DNA from: Epinephelus fuscoguttatus
Taxonomy: Eukaryota > Chordata > Actinopteri > Perciformes > Serranidae
Reading direction: 5' to 3'
Assembly: GCF_011397635.1 (NCBI RefSeq)
Contig: NC_064759.1
Coordinates: 15,210,428 to 15,274,427, forward strand
Length of the DNA stretch: 64,000 bases
The position numbers and the translations under genes were made by a program. Position 1 is the stretch's first letter. Each line of letters starts with the position of its first letter. Shown here in pieces: positions 49,769-61,000 of this stretch. Under the pieces are notes generated by a model. It was not told the DNA's origin, made no database searches, and saw only the letters and a program-made list of their open reading frames with translations.

Positions 49769-50379
49769 ACCCCTCACACTTTCCCCCCCGACTTCCTGAT
49801 AAAACATGTCTCACACCTTCCATCAGTAGCCTTACAGTCATGCTATCCTGCCCTTTCCCCTGACGTATATACAACTTGAAAACCCTCCTTTTACTTTGGG
49901 TTTCAGGATGACGCAGAGGTCAGGTAAAGTGTTGCCAGATCACGGGTAGATACTGAGGCTTTTCCAGGTTGTAGCTGTTAGTGTTAAGTGTGAGAGCCAT
50001 GGGCCCTTTCTGGTTCCTGAAAATGACTCCTGTGTGTAACAACAATGAACACAATCACTGTGGTCCGCTGGGCCTCACACCAGCAGCATTGCATTACCGC
50101 GCTCGCCTCCCTACTGTTCTCCTTTTCTTTTCATCCTTCTCTCTTTTCTCCTCTGACTCAGCTGTTTTGTAGGAAACTCCGTCTCTTTGAAGAAGGGAAG
50201 AATCTTTCATTACTCGACAGCAGGGAGAGAGGAGGAGATGATAGGGGGAGAATAACTGCCCCATTGTCTTCACCCTCCCCTCCCCTCCATCCACCAATGA
50301 TAATTGTGTTGAGCTAATTACAGAGAGCTGCTACAACAGGTGTGGGGCTCTGCACCTGGGTAAAGAAGTCTACTTAGTG

Positions 50380-50385
50380 CGTGTG

Positions 50386-50417
<32 letters not shown>
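50380..50417. repeat. (GT)n microsatellite
   Basis: About 19 GT units with one GC step, in otherwise ordinary spacer. A G16 run lies 460 bp downstream. Confidence 0.9.
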
Positions 50418-51719
50418 GGAGAGAAAGAGGTTTGTGTGTGCATGTATGACTACGCAATTCTGGGTGAAAGTGTGTATGACATTTAGTCTGTGTCAGTGAT
50501 TGAGATCACAGAGAAGTAGTACTCAGACATTGGTCACCGTATTGTATCACACACGACTGTAATATCACACAATCAGCACGGACCTATGCCAGTCTGAGCC
50601 CCATCTGTGGTTAATTATAAAGCTACAGACTACATCTGTTTGACATTACTGGAAAGTTGAAATTAGCACACAAACACAGTCTCACTCTCACTCATACACC
50701 ACACTGAATTTCAAATGAGAGTGATTACAATCACTTAATTGATAAATGTGACCACAGGGAGCCTCTTCTCATGATTCATAATCTATAACCGGTCTTTCTC
50801 AGTGGCATGTTTTTGATGTCAGCACAGTAAGAAATTGGGGAGACAGAACCGGAGGCAACTGTGGTGATGTAAGCGGGGGTGGGGGGGGGGGGGGGGTCTC
50901 TCACGGGACTGATGTTTTTTTGAGCTTTTTACCGTAAAGGAATTCATCTGAGAGGCTGACCGGAAGAAAGGAAGCCATTTGGTCGGGCGCCAAAAGGAGG
51001 AGCATGATAAGTCGAGTTTGTAGAGACGTCATAGGGGCTTCATTCTCAAAACAAAGAAAGCGGTGAACTGTTTTCCAAAGAGGTCTGGCTGACTAGACAG
51101 GGATATTGACTGGATATTACTAGTGACAGTTCAAGTGCAGCTATTACTCACTCCTGTTGATGATATCACCTGTCTGCCGTCTGCACATGACAGCCACTTG
51201 TTAATTTATGCTTAATGAGCTCGAGTGTTTTTATTTTTTATAGGGCCAAGGGATTGTACCACATAAATGAAATGGGAAACCCTACTAATCAGACCACTGG
51301 AGTGTGTCACATCAACAAAGGGAAATGAAAAATCTCCCCTGCTCGTAAGTCACCAGCTTTGACCTTTACAACAGCTCACCTTGGTAAAGGTAACCTTTGT
51401 GTGTGGTCGTCACAGTCTCATTTGCTTGCTTGAGTCATGGCCTCCCTTCGTAAAAAGCTCCCAAGATTACAGGAAATGAGAGTGTGCCTCTGGAGCAGAC
51501 GATAATGTAGTTGTATGATCGCCTCCTTAGTCAAGCAATTCTACCTGCACACTCATCAGTTAACGTCAAAGGGGAATGAATCCTGCATCGCCACCTTGTG
51601 GAATATTCCTTGGGTGTTGATGTTGAGGCGAGTGCCAAGCCCCAGGGGCCCTGCTGTGGGAAACTGGCTTGTCAAAGATCACACGGAAACTGCAGGTCTT
51701 TAGGACTAGAATTCAGCGT

Positions 51720-51870
51720 TTTATTAAAAACAAGTAGTTTAAAAACATACATGGGAGCCAAGTAAAACAAGTCATGTAAAGCATAACACTGCGTGGCCCG
51801 ACAGACATGGGTTTTACTAGCTGCTTTAAAATAAAACCTATAAAGACATACCAAAGCCAATACATTTATT
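51720..51870 (-). terminator. rasip1: Candidate rasip1 polyadenylation signals
   Basis: AATAAA on the minus strand at 51870-51865 and 51725-51720, 150 to 300 bases past the rasip1 stop. Either gives a short 3' UTR. Confidence 0.5.
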
Positions 51871-52022
51871 TTACCTGAAAATATTTAAATGGATACATGA
51901 ACTGATATGGAAAAACACAGCCAGGCAACCAAATGCAGACATGTTCATTTGTTGGTGATGTTCTTGGAGATTTTCTTTTTCACTTCTGAGAGGCATCCAT
52001 AGAGAGACAAATATGGGCTTCC

Positions 52023-55000
52023 TCAAAGCCGAGTCCTCTGATTGGCGGGGAGCTCATCCTGGTCGAGTCCCCACAAGAAGGTGCGGAGACGTGTCACCTC
52101 CTTTTGGAGCTCAGGGCTGGGGATTGGCTGGGAGAGGTCAAGGCGTGGAGTCTCATTTGGCAGGATGAGAGGCGGATGGTCCAGGAAGCTCTCAAAGATG
52201 TCTGAAAGATCAGGGTAGGAAAAGAAACAGCTGACTGAGCAGATCATTTCACTAGTTGGATTCTTACTCTTAGTTTTATTTATATTTGTGTTACCTCCAC
52301 TCAGCTCTGTGCCTGGCGGAGGGGCCCAGGATGCTGGCGGGGCTCTGGTTGGACCCAACTTGTAATGGGTGAGCAGGTGGTGCAACTGGGAAGGACTTAA
52401 CAAGACATGGTCCTCCTGTAGACTGGTCCAGGATGACTGGGAGACGAGAGGTTAACAGAGAGATCAGATGACAGTTAATAATCTTTGGGCTCAGAGGGCT
52501 TCCTGCACATGTAGCTGTGTTACCTGGATAAGACGAGTCTTGGGAATACACAGGAAGTTGACTGTGACTGACAGTTTCTTCATAAACTCAGAGGCTATGT
52601 CTCCAAGTCCCGCCCCCTGTAGCCAGTCCAACACCAGGTCCAAGTTTGTACGGATCTGGACTGCTCTGGACCACGAAAACAGTCCATCTAGAGAGAGAGA
52701 GAATAGGACGACAAAAATCTTTAAAGCTACAGTAGATTACTTTTTCAGTTGCTGTCACTTTCTGTGAAAGCAAACAGAACCGAGACTGCTCATGAACTGC
52801 GATCAAACGGTAAAATTAGGCAGTGCTGATCAAATATGAATCAAGATTCTGTCACTACATTGCCTATTTCTCACCTCAGATGTTTTTTGAAACATATTTT
52901 AGTGTACTGTTTAGCTGTAACATGAGAAAGTTGGTCGGGGCAGTGGGCACTGCTTCTTTTCAGCTCAACTGTTTCCAACATGGTGGCCCGGGTCACAACC
53001 TTTCTCATTTTACAGCTAAACAGTACACTGAAATATGTTTCTGAAAACATCTGAAGCGAGAATTAGGCAATGCAGTAACAGAATCTTGATTCGTATTTGA
53101 TCAGTGCTGCCATGTTTCACCGCAGTTCATGAGCAGTGATTTACATGATTGACAGCTGCTCTCTCTGAAAGGACCCGTGATTGGCCGAAGTCTCCCGTCA
53201 CCAGCTAGATTTTCTAAAGCTTGAAAACCAAGCCAAGTCAAGTCTTCTCTCAGACCACTTATTTAAAATAGGCTCAAAGTCTATTATAGGATTTTTCGCC
53301 CAATGACGCAAAAATTAAACTGCCTACCACAGCTTTAAGGCAAGACTATCTAACCTGTGAAAGAAGAATTAATAGATTCCTTCTTTTACGAAATAAAAGT
53401 ATATTTCATAAAACACCATTGCTCAATGTAATACACTCAAAGTTTTGCCATTAAAGTCTTGCTTGGTCTGGTATGAGACCAGGAGCTTACTGTAAGATGG
53501 GGTTGCAGCGATCTATTGGTTTCAAGGTATACCGTGATACATACATAATTTGACAGTTGTCACACTATGTACATTTGCTTATCCACGATATTGAAAAAAA
53601 AACGCAACTAGGCATTCAATCTTCCCTTTGTTTTAGGTATTGTCTAAGGGGAGAATTTTTACATACTTCCATTAACAAAATGGTTTCAAGTTTCAGTTAT
53701 AGTGATAAAAAGTTTGTTCAACCAACAATAACCCTTCCGTTTTCATTCCTTTCAGGCAGTGGTTCCCAACTGGTCCAGCCACAGGGTCCAGATTTCTCCT
53801 CCGTCATTAGATTAAGGTCCACACAGTTTAATACATTTGGCGTCATACTTGCGTTTGGACATGTCGTCAAGCTGGTTTGCTGTCTCTTGTCAAGTAGCTG
53901 TCCATCAGTCAATCACTCAACAGCAGGGAACGGCACATCAAAGTAAAGCTCTAAGATGAAAATTCACCTTGCTTAAAAATAAATTGTGCTTTTTACAAAC
54001 GTGACTAGTTTGCAAGTCACTTGCGGTCCATTCAGAATGGACCTGTGACCCACTTCTGGACCGCCACCCACCGCTTAGGAACCACTGGTTCAAGGTACAT
54101 TCTAGCTTATCATAATATGAATTATTTTATACCGTGATACTGCGAAACCGCCATAAGTTCTGAGACGGTTATCGTACCTTGAATATCTCTTACCGTTGCA
54201 ACCCTAACGTAAGAAACTAGATATTGCTATATAACTACTGTTGCACTGCATTTTAGCATTTAGAGGTGCTGTATGTAACTCTGGAGAAAGACAGTTGATT
54301 GTTGAGTCTCATTCCCAGGTCGTAAAATACCAACACTTTGGGTTAGTAGTTGGACCAAACCACCAACCTAACTTTCCTTCTCCAGAGTTACAGCACCTTT
54401 ACCATTATCTCCAGACCAAAACAAAAGTCACACATGCTCCCTTTAACCTTTAACCTGTGCCCTCTCACCTCTCTCCAGCAAAGTGTTGAGCAGGGAGGTG
54501 TTGGTGAAGAAGAAGAGGTAGCCAAAGGTTTGGGAGGTGAGTGGCGGGGACAGACACGCCTCCCGCGACAGCATCAAAGAACAGCGATACACTTCCACCA
54601 GCCCGGCGACTCTGGGCGGCAAGGTGGACACGTCATCCACCTCTCCTTCCTCTCCTCTTTTCTCCTCTCCCTCTGCACCCCGAGCTCCGTCCTTCTCCTT
54701 CTCTTTCTCCTCGCTGGAGAATGGGTTGGTGTCCAGGAGAGCTGGGAGGAGTGAGTACAGGGTCTGTGTGGACAGAAGGGACAGCAATATGGGTTTATTG
54801 CTGGAATGATGGACGGTAAGGGGACAGATTAAATTGGGATGGGTGAAAATGAGGATGGAGAAGAAGGTGGAGAGTTCTCTCAGTCAGTCCACCATTGAAA
54901 GACTTAAACAAAATGTTGATGGATTGCCAGAAGGTGAATCCTACTGAGTTTGGTAATCCTCTGACTCTTCCTCTTGCACCACCATGAGGTTTGTGGTTAA

Positions 55001-58000
55001 GATTGAAGCCTCTCAGCTGCTGTTGGGTGGATTTTCATGAAATTTGCTACAGATGTTCATGTACCCCTCTGGATGGCTTCTAAGAACTGGTGTTCCTTTG
55101 ACTTTTTTCTAGCATTATCATTGGGTCAAATGTTTTATTTGTCATTTATCTGCTGTACTTTGTGATCACAACGCTAACATGTTAAACTAAGATGGTGAAC
55201 ATGGTAATACATGTGTTAATACCAATGCAAATTTGAGAGTGCATGTTTTAAGGAGTGTAACGCCAGTAGGTTATGAGCTGTAGGTGGGTGACTTCAACAT
55301 ACTGACTATGGAAAACATACACTGAACATTTGGCCGAGGGAAAAACACTGCTGAGAACATAAAGGTCTCCTTAATGAGCCATATTAAAGGAAAACTTCTG
55401 TATTTTTGAACAAGGACCTCATTTTCCCATGTTTTTGTGTCTAAGTGACTAATGGAGACAATTTTTGAAATTGTTCCAGTAATGAGAGAGACCGCTGCGG
55501 CTGCATTGTCGAAACAGACTGCGGTGCAATCCCTACAGGCGATGTGTAACATCAATTTACGTCCATTAGAAGTGCTTGTTTCTGCCTCTGACAGGCTCAG
55601 ATTGTTGTTAGAAGTGTCTGACAACATCACAGAGAGCACCCTATAGAGACATGAAACGTTTTCCTTGTCTTTCACTTATACACGGTTTGTTAGTGTGTTT
55701 AACCAAGTCTCACCCAAGGTAGGTCTTGTTCTGACTGCTCTGAAATCTCACTGACTTTTCCACATTTTTAAAATCAGCGAAATCTTTCATCATGACATTG
55801 TAAAACTTTAGATAAGAGTAAGATACACTCCTTTGAACTTCAGCACAACAACTTCTTCCCATCGCTCCTCTCACCAGCTCTCACCAACATCTCCACTGTC
55901 GTATTTCCTGCAACAAGTCACCTCTTGCAAGATTTCAGAATGAGACTTCTCCTTGAACGAGACTGGGCACAATAACAAACACACTAGCAGAAGGTACGAG
56001 AAAATGTTTCGTTTCTCTGTGGCGTTTTTCTACAGTGTTGTCAGTCATGTCTCGTAATAATGTGATGCGGTCAGTGGCAAAAACAAGTATCTTAATGGCT
56101 GTAAATTGACAGTGCCCAATTGCCCGTAGGGATCACATTGCAGCCTGTTTCGCTGCTGCGGGTGGAGCCGTGTCTCTCAATACAGGACCAATTTCAAAAA
56201 CTGTTGTCTCCATCAGTCATTTAGTCACAAAAACATGGTCAAATAGAGTCCAAGATTAAAAATACCAATGTTTCCCTTTAAGAAGATATTGAGCTGGGGA
56301 ACAAAGGACCTTGGGAACACAGATACGCTCCCCATTTTCATTGTGAACATGTTAGTCTCTAATGTGGCTGCGTGGATGTCGGCAAGTCCCAAATCCACAC
56401 TACATACTAACTCTAAACAGGTTTTTAGTATGTAGTGTGTTTACACTGGAAAAGAGACAAAAGGAAGTATACTGAAATTAGACGATATGTTTATTAAATA
56501 CAGTCAATTTTCAAGTGTGCTGTTGACGCACTCTGTTCTCCCAGAATGCAAAGCACAAAGGGACCGGAGGAGCTGCTCACAGCTGGAAAAAATTAAAATA
56601 AATTGTGGGTGGTGGTGAGACAGCTCCAGAAACATCTTGGAAAACAAAAAAATATGTATTAAGTCTTCAGAAAGATATTTTGCTGTCTCTTTGTGAAGTT
56701 TAATTGGCAGTGTGGTATTCCAAAGTTGCAGTTTGATTGTGATCTGGCGTCGCATCTGTAAAATGGTAAAGTATGTTGAGTTTGTTAACAGTACATGGTG
56801 ATAATTAGAAAAGTGGTGTAATGTATAGAATTAGTGTGTAGTATGGAATTGGGACACAGCTTTATGTCTTGGTTTTAGCTGCACCCGCAGCTCTGTAGCT
56901 CGCTCTGTCAGTTGGTCCGCCCACAACAATTTCCCAAGCCCTTGGTGGCCACAGTTTGCCCTAGGAGGCTGAAATTTGGCATGTAGGTCAAGTGTTTGTG
57001 TGTGAGGGTGTGTGTTTGTGTTCATGCCACTTGGTTAAAAGGGGGCGTGATAAAGGGGGGATGGAGGCACTACATGGTCGCAGCTGTTGCAAATTCAAAC
57101 TGTACCTTGGTGAGGTGATACACACACTGTTGGAAGGTGTGCATGATGACGTCGTCCAGCTGCGCGAGAGCTTCTGAGCAGGTGTCCATGTCGGCCGTCA
57201 AAACTGGGTCCCCCGGAGCTTCAAAGAAAAGATCAGTGAGATGAATGATTTTGCGTCTGCTTTAGTTTCTGTGTCCATCTTTGCCAAAATTCTGTGATTA
57301 TTCATCTCTTCTGAAGGATCTTAAAATCCCTCTCACCCTCAAACTCCCACTCTTTCTCCATGACCTCAACTTTGACCTGGAAGAAGTTGAGGAGCTCTGT
57401 GGCATTTGACATCCAGAACATCAGAGGTCGCAGGTCCGATGACAGTTTCTGGACATTCGGTGTGCTTATCTCACCTTCCTGCTCTGTGGAGCTAGACACA
57501 TTTATGTCATGCCAAAGTTATCTTAGCTGTGAAATATTTGTGAACATTCTCCTGTCAGTGTTTTGTTTATGCTTTAAAACAGAAACACACCATACTGTGA
57601 GTAAAAATAGACCCAGTTATTATTACCCAGCTATATTTGAGCCATATTTTAACATCACCGTGTTACAATGCTTTCATCATACCACAAAAATCTACCAAAG
57701 ATATAACAATGCAAGCACAAATGTATCATGAATCACTCAGCTGGAAATCTCTAAACAGAGGAAACATGACGTAGAACAAAAATGTTCTTACTTTTGCGTG
57801 GGATGCTTATCCCCAAATTCCTTAATGTTATCCTGTAAAGAGAGTTGGAGAAAGAAAAGAGACATGTCGGGTTAGTGTGGGGGTGGGGGAGGGGGAGGGG
57901 GAGGGGGAGCGGAGTCTCGCCCTGCAGCCAGGACAATTACAGCACTTTTTCCAGCAGGAGGGCAGTGACATCAGCTCATCCTCGCTCCTGTCCACAACGT

Positions 58001-61000
58001 AGCAGGCCACAATGAAGGGCACGTGTCTGTCTGCTGGTTTTTCTGTCTGACTGAATCTGCCTACCTGATGTTTTTCTGCCAAGCTGGTTCAAAAAGGTCA
58101 TGGCCATGCTGTCATGCAATACTGTCCCCAAAAAAGTTCACGGTTCAGTTGTTACTGCAGATGAACCACCACTAATCCTATGAGGTATTTCATTATTTCA
58201 GTTACCATACCATAACACGGGGCACATTTTAAATGTTCAGCTGTTGTTTCTTAGCCAGGCTAGAGGCACAGCTCTGTGGATGGCAATATGAGTCGGTTCA
58301 CTACCTAGGTTCACACCATAATATCTCAGCTGTTGGATGGACTGACATTCATGGATTCATGGTTTCAAGAGGATGAATCCAACTGACTTGGGTGATCCCC
58401 TGGCTTTTTTCTTCAGCATTACCAGCAGATTGATATTTTTGTTTTTTATTTAAACGTCTTAACAACTACCAGAGTGGTTTGCCATAAAATCTGGTTCAGT
58501 GATAACTTTGGTGCACCCCTAACCTTAGTTGAGCATCATCATCAGTTCAAAATTATGATTTGTCCAGTTCTTTGGTTTATGACCAAATACCAAGGAGCAG
58601 CCTCCGTGGCTGAAAATGAAGCCAATGCAGAAATGCCAAAAACTGCAGTTCCTCTAATGGCCACTTGAGGCTGGCTCCAGAGGCGAGTCAATCCCCATAG
58701 ACACCTGTATTAAAATGCCAAACTGTACAGCAGAAATAACCTCGTTTACAGCCTGGTACAAAAAACTTTTGGACTTTATAGCTAATTTATCTATTCATGA
58801 AAACTATGAGGGTGTGAATTTTTATATAACTTGCCAGTTTAAATATTGTTTAGGCTTAAAGTTATGCAAAATTAAGGGAGTGGCTGCTGAGTGTGTTTTC
58901 AGTTTATGAAAGCTAATTGTAACATTTTGGTCTTCTAAAAAAGTCTTGTTCAGCATTTGGTTGTACTAAAAGACCTTCTAGGTGCATTTTGTTTTAATGG
59001 TTTTAAGCCTATATTTTGCTAGCATAAAATAGCATTCGCATTCACAGTTAACTATAGCTGTAAAGGAGTTGTACTAATTAAGCTAGCAGCTATCATTAGG
59101 GTTATCTCCACCCTATTGTCCAAATATGGTCCCTTCTGGCTCCAAAAATCCAAGATGTTTGTTTGTGAATTATCAAAAGATAGCCTGCTAACACACTAAA
59201 CTAAGATGGTGAAAGTGGCTAACATTATATCTGCCAGACATGAGTGTGGTATCATTGCCATTGTGAGTATGTTAGCATGCCAACGTTAGCATGTAGCTTA
59301 ATGCAGAGCTGTGTCTAAGTAGGATTTTCTTGTAGAGCCAGAGCTAGAAAGATTAACAGAAATCGGGTAAGAGAGAGAGATGTGAAATGACATGTGACAA
59401 AGGTCCACCTTGTTGTGGTTGTTGTGGCTCATGGTCAGAACCATAACTCTGGGGCCAGCAGGACAGTCAACATGTAATTTTTTAGATATCAAGCTGTTTT
59501 TTTAACATACCCAGACAATTTCTTTGATTAGGTTGGCAGACTTGAGTAATATCTGTGGCGTGAGAGCAGGGTCAAGGTGTTTGGAGGCATGATCTATCAT
59601 GATTGACAGGAGATACGCAGGAGCTAAAGGCCCGCCTCCAGAGTCTGGGGAGGAATTTTTGGAGATTATCTCCTAAAAGAAAAGGGATAAACACAACATA
59701 TGTCAACAAGGCTATTTCTTTATAATTCCGGATAAATGGATAGTTAGTAAAAACTTTTTTTGTCTCATGTCTCACCTGTAACAGAGTATCTGCGTGACGA
59801 GGATGAAACTTCAGTTCTGCCTCCGTAGATCCCAGGTACTGCCTGAGAGCTTCCTGTCTGTCCACCAGCCCTGAGGGGCAGCAGGTGATAGAGGCATCCG
59901 CCTGCCATGGCAAGGTCAATGCCAGCGGTGGAGCTGGGGTCACACGGGGGTCACGGTACAGGAAAAGGAAGTGGTTCCCCAGACCAATCACATCTCCAGG
60001 CTTTAGGACCGTCTCCCTGTAAAGTGCCACTCCGTTGTGTGTGACTGCTCCTCCTCTGAAGGGCCGCATCAGAGCTGTGATGAAATGAATATTAGATTAA
60101 GGTGGACTTTAACATAGCACCAAGGATCCAAGTATGATATGAGTTAGTGTTTTGGTACCTTGTCTAGCGGGCGCCTCAGGAACAGCTGAGTCTCTCCTGA
60201 TCAATAAGTGTCTGGCCAAGAGGTCAGGGGCAGAGAGGAAGGTGTCCACCTTCAGAGGCCTCTTCCCCTTCCTCTCCCTTTCTCTATCCTTCTCTCTTTC
60301 TCTTACTGTGGGCTTCCTTCCAAAAACATGCGTATGTCCCGCCATGATATACAAAACAAAATCCTAAACAGAGCAGAAGAAAGTCAGGGAGGTCTGTTAT
60401 CTTTTAAGTGCTACGGTTTATATCAATCTTCCATCTCAGAGATGTTAACTTGAACAGAAGGTGGCTGATAAGGTATGAAGTGTGTTACAGTTTGTTACAA
60501 GGGAGACCTGTGTGAGGTCATTGTGTGCGATGAAGTGATGTACACAGAGGGGTTTTATGCTTTCGTTGGATAAATTGTTGAGGCATTGTGCTGCTCTGAG
60601 GCTGTTTTGTGCAGGATGCTGAATGGGAGAGGCTTGTGGAGAGATGGAAACCCTGATGGTATGTGGCGATTACAGACATGCAGGTATGATGTCATGCACA
60701 GGGTGTGTGCACGCGTGTACGTCTGCACAGATCCTCCACAAAAATGCCTGTTAGTTTGCAAATGTGCACATCAGTGTTTATGCACCTTGCTATGGGGTAT
60801 ACCACCTAAATGTGCATGGGTCCATGTGTGTGGGAGTGTTGTTTGTGAGTGTTTGTGTGTGTGATATCATCTGCAAGCGTGTCTCGCCTTGCTCTGATCG
60901 TAACCCTGCAGTAACAGGAAGTAGGGTCGGTCTGTGGGTGGAAGGATCAGACTTTGTGACATCACTTCCAGGTCACAGCTGGAGTAATCCTTGTCGTCCT

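Larger units (their letters stand above)
33097..51700. other. Gene-free interval of about 18 kb between il11 and rasip1
   Basis: No frame here shows a domain, signal peptide, splice series or family match. Long frames are microsatellite or antisense noise. Contents seen: microsatellites (33833-33880, 41620-41658, 45364-45387, 45978-46047, 50380-50417, G16 at 50881-50896), inverted-repeat elements listed separately, a 360-bp tandem duplication, and two compositionally unusual blocks at about 46190-46520 and 47060-47260 that could be conserved noncoding elements. Confidence 0.6.

Noticed and set aside
55271-55675. Minus-strand frame of 134 codons in rasip1 intron 11
   Set aside because: Falls on one arm of the large palindrome; no transposase or other motif.
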